Positions 1-7,989 of a DNA stretch of 64,000 nt are shown here, in pieces; position 1 is the stretch's first letter; the number at the start of each line of letters is the position of its first letter. A model generated the notes under the pieces. It was given only the letters and a program-made list of their open reading frames with translations. It ran no database searches and was not told the origin of the DNA. A program made the position numbers and the translations under genes. Origin of the DNA: JBDTSW01 sp963758845 (GTDB lineage: Bacteria > Actinomycetota > Thermoleophilia > Solirubrobacterales > 70-9); the NCBI GenBank assembly GCA_963758845.1, contig CAVWWX010000002.1, positions 1,860,001 to 1,924,000 of the forward strand, given 5' to 3'.

Positions 1-67
1 CGCTGGTCCAGAAGCCGAGGCTGGTGAACGCGTCGAAGCTGACCGCGATGGGGAGGACCTCGGTCAT
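1..67 (-). CDS. livM: Probable branched-chain amino acid ABC transporter permease LivM, N-terminus only
   Basis: Only the first 22 codons are in the window (MTEVLPIAVSFD then AFTSLGFWTS); the gene runs off the left edge. Its ATG at 67 overlaps the TGA of livH in an ATGA junction, so the two are translationally coupled. The second permease LivM normally follows LivH in this transporter family, and that position is the main reason for the name. The visible residues alone would not identify it. Confidence 0.5.
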   Translation of the reverse strand, partial: MTEVLPIAVSFDAFTSLGFWTS

Positions 68-1077
68 ACGGCTCTCGCCTTCCCGAAGATGCCCTGCGGG
101 CGGATCACGAGAACGAGGATGAGGACGATGAAGCCGACGGCGAGCTTCAGGCCGGGATCGATGAACAGGGTCGACCACTCGATGACCACGCCCAGCAGGA
201 TCCCGCCGGCGAGTGCACCGAAGGCGTCGCCGATGCCGCCGACGACGACCGCCGCGAACAGGGGCAGCAGGAGCTCGAAGCCCATCTCAGGCTGGAGCTG
301 CGTCGTCGCGCCATAGAGGACCCCAGCCAGCCCGGCGAATGCACCGGCGAAGATCCACGTGTAGAGGATCACCCTCGACGTGTTGATCCCGGTCGTCTCG
401 GCGAGGTCGAGGTTGTCCGAGAGCGCCCGCATCTGCTTGCCGAGCAGCGCGTATCGCAGCATCAGGCCGGTGGCCGTCAGCGTCACGAAGCCGATCAGGA
501 TCACCAGCCCCTGGGTGACGCCGATCGAGAGCCCGAGGAACTCGATCGTGTCCGTGTTGTTGACGTCCAGGTTGCGGAGCTCCGTACCCCAGATGTACTG
601 GATCGTGTATCGGAGGACGAGCGCCAGCCCGATCGACATCAGGATCAGCTGCAGGATCCCCGCGCCCTTCTTGCGCATGGGCCCCCACATGATCTTCTCC
701 AGGAATACGCTCAAGAGCGCCGTCGTCACCATCCCGAACACGATCGCGACGACCAGCGGCAACCCCCAGGTGATGTTGACCAGGAAGGCCATGTAGGCGC
801 CGAAGGCGAGGAAGTCGCCGTGGGCGAAGTTGGTGAGCTTGAGGATCCCGTACACGAGGGTCAGCCCGACCGCGCCCAGCGCGTAAATCGACCCCGTCGA
901 GAGGCCGAAGAGCCCGCGCTGGGCAACCGCGTGGAGCCCCTCGAGCGCGATCATGATCAGAACGGCGATGGCGAGGACACCGATCGCCACGAGGCCGGGG
1001 CGATTCCTCCCGAACTCACGCGCCCGCTCGAGCGGCGACGCCTCCTCTGTCACGGCCGCTACGGTGCCAGCCTCCAT
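64..1077 (-). CDS. livH: Branched-chain amino acid ABC transporter permease LivH
   Basis: A 337-residue inner-membrane permease of the LivH family, forming with LivM the membrane channel for leucine/isoleucine/valine uptake. After a charged N-terminus of about 28 residues there are multiple hydrophobic segments. Typical family blocks are visible, such as SIYALGAVGLTLVYGILKLT, NFAHGDFLAFGAY near residue 83, and the C-terminal LFAAVVVGGIGDAFGALAGG region. It is slightly longer than usual because of the N-terminal extension. The ATG at 1077 is preceded on the minus strand by TAGGTT with 10 nt spacing and by no clear Shine-Dalgarno. The substrate could be another amide or amino acid, since the family is broad. 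Confidence 0.9.
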   Translation of the reverse strand: MEAGTVAAVTEEASPLERAREFGRNRPGLVAIGVLAIAVLIMIALEGLHAVAQRGLFGLSTGSIYALGAVGLTLVYGILKLTNFAHGDFLAFGAYMAFLVNITWGLPLVVAIVFGMVTTALLSVFLEKIMWGPMRKKGAGILQLILMSIGLALVLRYTIQYIWGTELRNLDVNNTDTIEFLGLSIGVTQGLVILIGFVTLTATGLMLRYALLGKQMRALSDNLDLAETTGINTSRVILYTWIFAGAFAGLAGVLYGATTQLQPEMGFELLLPLFAAVVVGGIGDAFGALAGGILLGVVIEWSTLFIDPGLKLAVGFIVLILVLVIRPQGIFGKARAV

Positions 1078-1087
1078 ACCCGCGGCA

Positions 1088-1093
1088 AACCTA
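1088..1093 (-). promoter_or_regulatory. Possible -10 element TAGGTT of livH (leaderless type)
   Basis: The minus-strand hexamer TAGGTT ends 10 nt before the livH ATG. The spacing is at the long end of the leaderless pattern seen elsewhere in the window. Confidence 0.35.
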
Positions 1094-1123
1094 CCCGTTT
1101 TCCAGCCGCGTCACCCCCTCGGC

Positions 1124-2191
1124 TTAGAGCGAAGCCCAGACCTCCAGCTTGCGGGCGACCAGGGCAATTACGGCATCGGTGAACTCGGTCATCCCCGCGT
1201 GACCCCCGAGATCCGGCGTCCGGGTCCCGGAGGCGACCGTCTCAAGCACGGACTCGTACACCGCCCGCGACTGTGTCTCGGCGCCGCCGTGGTGAAGCAG
1301 CGCCCCCTCGGCCAGGATCATCGCCATCGGGTTCGCGATGTCCTTGCCCTCCAGGGCCGGGGCGGTGCCATGGGGCGCCTCGGCCATGGCGACGGTGGTC
1401 GCAAGCGAGGAGTCGAGCGCCAGCAGCACCGACTCGGCGCCGGCGATCGAACCGAACAGCGGCAGCACCAGATCCGAGAGCAGGTCGCCGTCGCGATTCA
1501 GACACGGGATCACCAGCGACTCGGTGGCCGCGCCCGTGACGAGGCCGGCGAGGGTCGCGTCGATCAGGACCGGTTCGTAGCCCACGTCGGGGTGGCGCTC
1601 TGCCGCGGCGTCCATCTCCTCCTTCAGCATCCCCTCGTATACCGGGCTGACGGTCCACTTCGGCCCGCCATAGACCCGGCCGCCCATCCGCTCTGCCTCG
1701 CGAAACGCGAACTCGGCCACGGCCCGGCAGTCCGAGCGGCGGATGGTCTCTGTGCGGTGGGCGAGCTCGTCCCCGTCGGCCTCCTCGCGCCACTGCTCGG
1801 CGCCGTAGGCGTCACCGACCGCCATGCGGCAGACCGAGATCGGGTGGTGGACGCCGGCCACGGGCGTCACGCCCGGGATGCGACGGCCGGTGCGAACGAT
1901 CACCTTCCCGTCGATCTCCTCGCGCAGGATCCGGTTGGGGCTGCCCACGTCGTCGGCGCCCTCCGGGGTGACGGTCGCGGCCTTCAGCCCCAGCCCGGTC
2001 TCGCGCATCGCCTGGGCCGCCTGGCTGACCACCTCGTTCTTCGTCGCCCGCCGGTTCTCCAGCGAGAGGTCGAACCGGCGCACCTCGAGGTCAAGGCCCA
2101 AGAGCTCCGGGTCCAGCACCCGAAGCGACTGCTCCAGGAGCTCCTGGCCCGTCTGGTCGCCCTCAAGCGCGACTATGCTCACCGCGGCCAT
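1124..2191 (-). CDS. Isocitrate/isopropylmalate-family dehydrogenase
   Basis: A 355-residue beta-decarboxylating dehydrogenase. The N-terminus ALEGDQTGQEL corresponds to the GDGIG loop. VRTGRRIPG provides the substrate-binding arginines, NRDGDLLSDL is the metal-binding region, and APHGTAPALEGKDIANP is the nucleotide-binding signature. These proteins oxidise isocitrate, 3-isopropylmalate or a homologue with NAD(P)+; the sequence read here does not decide which. No leucine or TCA gene is adjacent. The ATG at 2191 is supported by TATCGT placed 6 nt upstream. The open frame continues 61 codons further upstream, but that part lacks family similarity and lies under the opposite gene. Confidence 0.85.
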   Translation of the reverse strand: MAAVSIVALEGDQTGQELLEQSLRVLDPELLGLDLEVRRFDLSLENRRATKNEVVSQAAQAMRETGLGLKAATVTPEGADDVGSPNRILREEIDGKVIVRTGRRIPGVTPVAGVHHPISVCRMAVGDAYGAEQWREEADGDELAHRTETIRRSDCRAVAEFAFREAERMGGRVYGGPKWTVSPVYEGMLKEEMDAAAERHPDVGYEPVLIDATLAGLVTGAATESLVIPCLNRDGDLLSDLVLPLFGSIAGAESVLLALDSSLATTVAMAEAPHGTAPALEGKDIANPMAMILAEGALLHHGGAETQSRAVYESVLETVASGTRTPDLGGHAGMTEFTDAVIALVARKLEVWASL

Positions 2192-2531
2192 GGATGGACG
2201 ATATGGCGAGGCGTGCACGTGGTGCGGCGCGGAGGTCGGGCCGGGGGACGGCTTCCGGGCGTTCGAGCCGGCGGGCGCCCGCCGGGCCGTGTTCTGCCGG
2301 CTCGAGCACGTGGTCCCCTGGGCCATCCAGGACGCCCATTGGGAGGCCGGCGAGTTGGACGAGCCCTCCGGCACGGACGAGGAGGTCGAGCGCTGCTCGC
2401 ACTGCGGCGAGCCCCTCGGCGACGTTCACGTGCTGCTGGTGAGCCATCGCGGCGAGCACCGGGTGCCCGACGGCTTCTGCTCGGTCGACCACATGCTGGC
2501 GTGGGCCAAGGCGGGAGGGCGCTGGGGCTAG
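2190..2531 (+). CDS. Small Cys-rich, zinc-ribbon-like protein of unknown function
   Basis: A 113-residue protein that I do not recognise by name. It has a CTWC pair near residue 9, a single Cys in VFCRLEH, a CSHC pair near residue 70 and a final Cys/His in FCSVDHM, a pattern that suggests one or two zinc sites. There is no signal peptide or membrane segment. Its ATG (2190-2192) overlaps the start codon of the divergent dehydrogenase inside CCATGG, so each gene's upstream region lies in the other's coding sequence. TATGCT lies 10 nt before the ATG. Cytosolic; function unknown. Confidence 0.7.
   Translation: MDGRYGEACTWCGAEVGPGDGFRAFEPAGARRAVFCRLEHVVPWAIQDAHWEAGELDEPSGTDEEVERCSHCGEPLGDVHVLLVSHRGEHRVPDGFCSVDHMLAWAKAGGRWG
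2198..2203 (-). promoter_or_regulatory. -10 element TATCGT for the dehydrogenase (leaderless type)
   Basis: TATCGT on the minus strand is separated from the ATG at 2191 by 6 nt (CCATCC). It sits inside the coding sequence of the divergent gene. Confidence 0.5.
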
Positions 2532-2579
2532 CCTCAGTCCCGACGGCGCCCGCCGTAGCGGCAACCTGAAGGAGAGAGC

Positions 2580-3436
2580 GTGAGCGATCGAGACAGATAC
2601 ATCCCCGGGGTCCCGTGCTGGGTGGACACCACCCAGCCGGACCCGAAGGCGGCGGTCGACTTCTACGGCGGCCTGTTCGGATGGGAGTTCGAGGACGCGA
2701 TGCCGGCCGAGTCGCCCGGCGAATACCACATGGCGCGGCTCGCGGGCGGCGTAGTCGCGGCCGTCAGCTCACCGATGCGGGATGCGCCCCCGTCGCGATG
2801 TGGAACACCTACGTGTGGGTCGAGAGCGCCGACGAGACCGCGTCGAAGGTCCGTGAGACGGGAGGCACGGTGATGACCGAGCCCTTCGACGTCATGGAAT
2901 CCGGCCGGATGGCGGTGTGCGCCGATCCCGCGGGTGCCGTCTTCTGCCTGTGGCAGCCAGCCGAGCACAGGGGCGCCGCCGTCGTGAACGAGGCCGGCAG
3001 CGTGAACTTCAACGACCTTCACACCCGCGACCTGGACGGCTCGAAAGCCTTCTACGGCGCGGTCTTCGGCTGGGAGGCCCTCCCGATGGGCGGCGATTTC
3101 GCGATGTGGGCGTTGCCGGGCTACGGCGACTTCCTCGAGGAGCTGACGCCCGGGACCCTCGAGAACCAGGCCGAGATGGGGGCGCCACCGGGCTTCGTGA
3201 ACGTGGTCGCGAGCCTAAACCCGATCGGTGAGGATCAACCGGACACCCCGCCGCACTGGGGCGTGACCTTCGCGGTCGACGATGCCGACGCCACGGCCGC
3301 CAGGGCGGCTGAGCTCGGCGGCAACGTGGTCGTCGAGCCGTTCGATGCCCCCTGGGTGAGGATGACGGTCATCACCGACCCGCAGGGGGCGACGTTCACC
3401 GCGAGCAAGTTCGTGCCCGAGAACAAGGACCTCTAG
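2580..3436 (+). CDS. VOC-family (glyoxalase/bleomycin resistance-like) two-domain protein, frameshifted as read
   Basis: Two tandem VOC domains are visible. The first begins VPCWVDTTQPDPKAAVDFYGG and the second begins NDLHTRDLDGSKAFYGAVFG. Proteins of this type bind a metal and small hydrophobic ligands; the substrate here is unknown. The GTG at 2580 has a good Shine-Dalgarno (AAGGAG). The frame changes by -1 at the C-run 2787-2791. Adding one C restores an uninterrupted join (DAPP then VAMWNTY), giving about 286 residues. Everything on both sides of the break is intact, so a base missing from the run, either an assembly error or a recent mutation, explains it. The gene ends in a CTAG shared with the convergent hydrolase. 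Confidence 0.8.
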
Positions 3437-4410
3437 CGGCGGTTCCGAGCCTTCTTCACCGTTGGCGCCGCATCAGCGGCGAATCCCTCGATCAACCGCG
3501 CTGAGCGGTCCGGGGCCTCGACCTGCGGCGTGTGCCCGACGCCGGGCAGGATCTCGGTCTCGACCCCGGGCACGTCGCTCCACTCCTCCTCGGCGACCGG
3601 CGTGTCGACGACCTGGTCCTCCTCGCCCAGGACCACCATCAGCGGCACGGCGGCCGAGGTGATCCGCGTGTCCAGGGGCTCCTCGTCGCGATAGTCGGTG
3701 AGCGCCTGCTGGGTCTCCTTGAACGACGTGTAGGTCATCGCGCGGTAGCCGTCGATGATCACGTCCTCGAACTCCGGCGAGACGTCGTAGCCCGGCGCGA
3801 ACGCCTCCTCGAACTCCGACCGGATCGCGAAGTCGGGCGTCAGGCGGTACATGGCCTGGCCCACGACCGGCGTGTAGGCAAGGCGCGCGAGGAATGGCAG
3901 CTCGCTCGCGTCATTTGTGGCGGCAAGGTTCATCGCCACGACCCGGTCGACCAGCTGGCTGGACTGCTGTGCGAGCGCGACCGCCACGCCCGCCCCCATC
4001 GACTGGCCGACGACGACGGCGCCCTGGACGCCCACCCGGTTCAGGGCTCCGGCCACCAGCGCGGCCTGGTCTTCGATCGAGTAGCCGCTGGCCGGCTTCT
4101 CCGACCCACCGTGGCCCAGGAGGTCGACCCGGACCACCTGGTGATCCTGGGCGAGGACGGGTGCCAGCTCGTCCCACCACTCGAGCGAGCACAGGTAACA
4201 GTGGATCAGCACGATGGGCGCGCCCGTGGCGCCGGCGGGCGCCGGTTGGTCGAGCACCTGGACGTCGCCGCCTGGCAGGCTCACGATCCGGCCACCGTCC
4301 ACCGTCACCTCGGCGGCCTTCGTCTGCTGGTTGAGGACGATCGTGTTGAGGCCCAGCAACGCGAGCAGCACGACCCCCACGCCGATCAGGGCCTTCCAGC
4401 GGGTCTTCAT
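3433..4410 (-). CDS. Alpha/beta hydrolase, membrane-anchored
   Basis: A 325-residue alpha/beta-fold hydrolase with an N-terminal hydrophobic anchor (residues about 8-30) followed by an extracytoplasmic catalytic domain. The nucleophile elbow is GQSMG, the oxyanion region is VLIHCYLCS, the acid is in the LGEEDQVVD strand and the histidine is in GVGHTPQVE. The ATG at 4410 overlaps the TGA of the upstream HD gene (ATGA), so the two form an operon. The substrate cannot be told. Its stop is shared with the convergent VOC gene through CTAG. Confidence 0.8.
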   Translation of the reverse strand: MKTRWKALIGVGVVLLALLGLNTIVLNQQTKAAEVTVDGGRIVSLPGGDVQVLDQPAPAGATGAPIVLIHCYLCSLEWWDELAPVLAQDHQVVRVDLLGHGGSEKPASGYSIEDQAALVAGALNRVGVQGAVVVGQSMGAGVAVALAQQSSQLVDRVVAMNLAATNDASELPFLARLAYTPVVGQAMYRLTPDFAIRSEFEEAFAPGYDVSPEFEDVIIDGYRAMTYTSFKETQQALTDYRDEEPLDTRITSAAVPLMVVLGEEDQVVDTPVAEEEWSDVPGVETEILPGVGHTPQVEAPDRSARLIEGFAADAAPTVKKARNRR

Positions 4411-4985
4411 CCCTGCTCGCGCGGACCCAGCCCGAGCTCGTCCGAGCGCTCTGCCATCGCCTCGATCACGAACTCGACGTGCTCGTCGAAGTCGACCCCG
4501 AGCTCCTCGGCCCCCCGGGCGACCTCTTCGCGGTTGACCCCGGCGGCGAACGACGGCTGCTTCAGCTTCTTCTTCACCGACTTCGGCTTCATCCCCTCGA
4601 TCCCGGTGGGCCGCACCAGCGCGCAGGCCGCGATGAAGCCCGACAGCTCGTCGACCGCAAACAGCGCCTTGGCCATCTGCGTCTCGCGCGGGACCCCCAG
4701 GAACGTGGCGTGCCCGGCGACCGCGTCGATCACGTCCTGCGGGTAGCCACGAGCCTCGAGCTCCTTGAGCGCGTAGCGGGGATGGCCGGTGTCCAGGTCG
4801 GGGTAGCGCTCGTAGTCGAGGTCGTGCACCAGGGCGGTGACGGCCCAGCGCTCCTCGTCCTCGCCGTAGCGACGCGCGTAGGCGACCATGCCCGCCTCGA
4901 CACCCAAGAGGTGCTTGCGAAGCGAGTCGGATTCGACCCATTCGCAGACCAGATCCCATGCCTGTTCGCGTGTCGGCTGAGCCAT
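4407..4985 (-). CDS. HD-domain hydrolase
   Basis: A 192-residue metal-dependent phosphohydrolase of the HD superfamily. LRKHLLGVE supplies the first His, ALVHDLDYERYP the HD doublet, and VAGHATF a later His. Related small HD proteins act on nucleotides or phosphorylated small molecules; the substrate is unknown. It is first in a two-gene operon with the hydrolase and is divergent from murA with only 26 bp between the start codons. Confidence 0.8.
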   Translation of the reverse strand: MAQPTREQAWDLVCEWVESDSLRKHLLGVEAGMVAYARRYGEDEERWAVTALVHDLDYERYPDLDTGHPRYALKELEARGYPQDVIDAVAGHATFLGVPRETQMAKALFAVDELSGFIAACALVRPTGIEGMKPKSVKKKLKQPSFAAGVNREEVARGAEELGVDFDEHVEFVIEAMAERSDELGLGPREQG

Positions 4986-4996
4986 GCGGAACGGTT

Positions 4997-5002
4997 TACC
5001 CT
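4997..5002 (+). promoter_or_regulatory. -10 element TACCCT for murA (leaderless type)
   Basis: TACCCT lies 9 nt before the murA ATG in a 26-bp divergent gap, which leaves no room for a usual ribosome-binding site. Confidence 0.5.
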
Positions 5003-5011
5003 AGCCACCCG

Positions 5012-6310
5012 ATGGAGAAGTTCGTCATCCAGGGCGGCGCGCCCCTGTCCGGGGAGATCACGGTGGCCGGCAACAAGAACGCCGCGCTCCCGATCCTCGC
5101 CGCCTGCCTGCTCACCTCCGAGGAGCTGAAGCTCTCCAACGTGCCGCGGATCCGCGACGTCGAGACGCAGGTCGCCCTGCTCGAGAGCATGGGCGTCAAG
5201 GCCGAATGGACGGGCGAGAACGAGCTGCAGCTCCAGGCCGACGCGATCGCAGGCAACTCGGTCGACGAGGCGCTGGCGGCCCGGATCCGCGCGTCGTTCC
5301 TGCTCGCCGGCCCGCTGCTGGCCCGCTTCGGCGAGGCGACGATGCCGCCTCCAGGTGGCGACACGATCGGGCGCCGCCGCCTGGATCCCCACCTCGACGC
5401 GTTCATGGACATGGGCGCCACCGTCAGCGGCGAGCGCATGATCGAGATCACCGCAGGCGACGGCCTGAAACCGTGCCGGATCTTCATGGACGAGCCCTCG
5501 GTGATGGCCACCGAGAACGCCCTGCTCGCGGCCGCCCTGACGCCAGGCCCGACGACCATCGGCAACGCGGCCTGCGAGCCCCACGTCCAGGACCTCGCTC
5601 GCGTGCTGGTGAAGATGGGCGCTTCGATCGACGGCATCGGCTCCAACGTGATGACGGTGCACGGGCGCGAGACGCTGGGCGGCGCCGAGCACCACATCGG
5701 CCCCGATCACATCGAGGCCGCGAGCTTCATGGCCCTGGCGGCGGCCACCGGCGGCGAGCTGCGCATCCGCGAGATCGACCCCGACGACCTGATGGCGGTC
5801 CGCCGCCACTTCGGACGGCTGGGCCTGGTGACGACCATCGAGGATCGCGACCTGATCGTCCCGCCCGAGCAGGACCTGGCCGTCAAGGCCGACGTAGGCG
5901 ACGCGATCCCCAAGATCGACGACGGCCCCTGGCCCGCCTTCCCCGCCGACCTGACCTCGATTGCGGTCGCCCTCGCCACCCAGGCCGACGGTGAGGTGAT
6001 GATCTTCGAGAAGATGTTCGAGAACCGCCTGTTCTTCGTCGACAAGCTCGTCGCCATGGGCGCTCGGATCCTGTTGTGCGACCCGCACCGGGTCGTCGTC
6101 AGCGGTCCGAGCCGGCTTCACGGCGAGCGGCTGGAGAGCCCGGACATCCGGGCGGGCATGGCCATGCTCATCGCCGCGCTCTGCGCCGACGGCACCTCCG
6201 AGATCGGCAACGTGGCCCAGATCGACCGCGGCTACGAGCGGATCGACCTGCGCCTGCGCGACCTCGGCGCGCAGATCGAGCGCGTCTCGAGCGAGCGCGT
6301 TCCTGCGTAG
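5012..6310 (+). CDS. murA: UDP-N-acetylglucosamine 1-carboxyvinyltransferase (MurA), Asp-type active site
   Basis: A 432-residue enzyme, the normal length, transferring enolpyruvate from PEP to UDP-GlcNAc in the first committed step of peptidoglycan synthesis. The N-terminal GEITVAGNKNAALPIL block carries the substrate-binding Lys-Asn pair, and the internal repeat structure of the EPSP synthase fold is intact. The catalytic loop reads PPGGDTIG, with Asp117 where most bacteria have the Cys that fosfomycin alkylates. Mycobacterial MurA also has Asp here. The ATG at 5012 is chosen because the protein then begins MEKFVIQGG and a -10 sits 9 nt upstream. An in-frame start further upstream lies inside the opposite gene. 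Confidence 0.96.
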   Translation: MEKFVIQGGAPLSGEITVAGNKNAALPILAACLLTSEELKLSNVPRIRDVETQVALLESMGVKAEWTGENELQLQADAIAGNSVDEALAARIRASFLLAGPLLARFGEATMPPPGGDTIGRRRLDPHLDAFMDMGATVSGERMIEITAGDGLKPCRIFMDEPSVMATENALLAAALTPGPTTIGNAACEPHVQDLARVLVKMGASIDGIGSNVMTVHGRETLGGAEHHIGPDHIEAASFMALAAATGGELRIREIDPDDLMAVRRHFGRLGLVTTIEDRDLIVPPEQDLAVKADVGDAIPKIDDGPWPAFPADLTSIAVALATQADGEVMIFEKMFENRLFFVDKLVAMGARILLCDPHRVVVSGPSRLHGERLESPDIRAGMAMLIAALCADGTSEIGNVAQIDRGYERIDLRLRDLGAQIERVSSERVPA

Positions 6311-6328
6311 AAGCCGCCCTTCAGCCCC

Positions 6329-6334
6329 TACGCT
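6329..6334 (+). promoter_or_regulatory. Possible -10 element TACGCT upstream of the his operon
   Basis: TACGCT lies 30 nt before the hisZ ATG in the 54-bp gap after murA. It predicts a short leader of roughly 20-25 nt. Confidence 0.35.
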
Positions 6335-6364
6335 CCGCGGTCGGCCGCCAGGCCGGGTGAGCCA

Positions 6365-7348
6365 ATGACCCATCCCACGCCCCCTGGAACCAGGGACATC
6401 CTGCCCGACGAGATGCGCGAGCTGCGCACGCTGCAGTCGGCGCTGCTCGACGTGTTCGCGCGCTATGGCTACGGCGAGGTCCGCACGCCCACGATCGAGT
6501 ACGACGCGGTGCTCGCCCGCGCCGGCGAGGCCGCCGCGCCACCGGCGCACCGGTTCGTCGACGAGAGCGGCGAGCTGCTGGCGCTGCGCTCGGACATGAC
6601 GATCCCGATCGCGCGAATGGTCGCCACTCGCTTCGCCGCAGTCGACGGCCCGTTTCGCCTGTCCTACTCGGGCACCGCGTACCGGGCGGTCCGCCCGCAA
6701 CGGGGCCAGATGCGCGAGTTCATGCAGGCGGGGCTGGAGCTGATCGGCGCGCCGGCGCCGGAGGGCACCGCCGAGGTGATCGAGATCCTGAGCGCTGCGC
6801 TCGACGCCGCGGGCCTGACCAGGGCCGTGATCGGGCTGGGCGACGCCGACCTCTTCAAGCAGCTGCTCGACGAGCTGGGGGTGGACGGCCAGGCGCGAGC
6901 CCGCGTGGTCGACCGCCTGGCGGCGCACGACCTGGTTGGCCTGGAGGCCGAGGTCGACGAGCTGGAGCTTGGTCCGCGCGAGCGCAAGACGCTGCTGCGC
7001 CTGCCCAATATCCGGGGTGGGGCGGAGGTCCTGGACGCCGCACACGAACTGGGCGGCCAGGCCGTCGAGCGCGCCACGGGCCGGCTGGCGGCCACGTTCG
7101 AGGCGTTGCGCGCCAGGGGTGTCGCCGACCGCATCCGCCTGGACCTGGGCCTGCTTCGCGACCTCGGCTACTACACGGGTGCCATCGTCGAGGTGTACGA
7201 CCCCGCCCTGGGCCACGTGCTGGGCGGCGGTGGCCGCTACGACGAGGTGATGGGCCGGTTCGGCCGGCCGCTGCCGGCGGCCGGGTTCGCGCTCTTCCTG
7301 GAGCGGCTGCACATCGCGCAGGCCGAAGAGGAGCGGCTGGCACCATGA
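6365..7348 (+). CDS. hisZ: ATP phosphoribosyltransferase regulatory subunit HisZ
   Basis: A 327-residue HisRS-like protein lacking the C-terminal anticodon-binding domain of true HisRS. Class II synthetase motifs are recognisable: GTRDILPDE at the N-terminus, RSDMTIPIARMVA, the RPQRGQMREFMQAGLELIG motif, and GGGGRYDEVMGRFG near the C-terminus. It pairs with the short form of HisG (next gene, 4-bp overlap) to form the hetero-octameric enzyme of the first step of histidine synthesis. The short HisG beside it makes HisZ far more likely than HisS. Confidence 0.92.
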   Translation: MTHPTPPGTRDILPDEMRELRTLQSALLDVFARYGYGEVRTPTIEYDAVLARAGEAAAPPAHRFVDESGELLALRSDMTIPIARMVATRFAAVDGPFRLSYSGTAYRAVRPQRGQMREFMQAGLELIGAPAPEGTAEVIEILSAALDAAGLTRAVIGLGDADLFKQLLDELGVDGQARARVVDRLAAHDLVGLEAEVDELELGPRERKTLLRLPNIRGGAEVLDAAHELGGQAVERATGRLAATFEALRARGVADRIRLDLGLLRDLGYYTGAIVEVYDPALGHVLGGGGRYDEVMGRFGRPLPAAGFALFLERLHIAQAEEERLAP

Positions 7349-7989
7349 GCCGCCCGTTGAAGCTGGCGGTGCCGCGCGGCGCTCTGCTGGCGGCCACGCT
7401 CGACCTCCTCGACCGCGTGGGCGTCGACACCGCCGAGGCCCGCAGCGACTCGCGCGCGCTGACCTTCGACGCGGGCGAAGTGAAGTTGGTGACGATGCGC
7501 CCCTCCGACGTCCCCACCTACGTCGAGGCCGGCGCCGCCGACATCGGCATCACGGGCAAGGACGTGCTGCTCGAGCAACACGACCGAGTCGTCTACGAGC
7601 TCCTCGACCTTCGCTACGGCGAGTGCCGGATGGTCCTGGCCAGCCGCAGCGGCGACGATCGCATGGCCGAGGCGCAGCGGCGCCTGGGCGCGATGCGGAT
7701 CGCGACCAAGTACCCGCGCGTCGCCGAGCGCTACTTCGAGGACACCGGCCGCCGGGCGGAGGTGATCGAGGTCAAGGGCTCGGTCGAGCTGGCGCCCTTG
7801 GTCGACCTGGCCGACGGCATCGTCGACCTCGTCGACAGCGGCCGCACTCTCGCCGAGAACGACCTCGAGGTGCGCGAGGAGATCGTGGTGTGCACCGCGC
7901 GGCTGGTCGCGAACCGGGTCGCGCACAAGCTTCGGGCCACCGAGATCGACGGGCTGTCCGAACGCTTGCGGGGGGCGATCGCGGGATGA
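7345..7989 (+). CDS. hisG: ATP phosphoribosyltransferase, short-form catalytic subunit HisG
   Basis: A 214-residue short-form HisG, condensing ATP with PRPP. It starts LKLAVPRGALL and contains GAADIGITGKDVLLE and the PRPP-binding segment DLADGIVDLVDSGRTLAEN. The C-terminal ACT-like domain of long-form HisG is missing, as expected when HisZ is present. It overlaps hisZ (ATGA) and hisD (ATGA). Confidence 0.95.
   Translation: MSRPLKLAVPRGALLAATLDLLDRVGVDTAEARSDSRALTFDAGEVKLVTMRPSDVPTYVEAGAADIGITGKDVLLEQHDRVVYELLDLRYGECRMVLASRSGDDRMAEAQRRLGAMRIATKYPRVAERYFEDTGRRAEVIEVKGSVELAPLVDLADGIVDLVDSGRTLAENDLEVREEIVVCTARLVANRVAHKLRATEIDGLSERLRGAIAG

Noticed and set aside
4730..7312. An 860-codon open frame on the minus strand
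   Set aside because: It lies opposite murA and hisZ, is rich in Arg/Gln/His/Ala with no fold-like pattern, and is a known artefact of high-GC DNA.
6365..7348. Histidyl-tRNA synthetase HisS
   Set aside because: It is too short, with no anticodon-binding domain, and sits beside short-form HisG, which needs HisZ.
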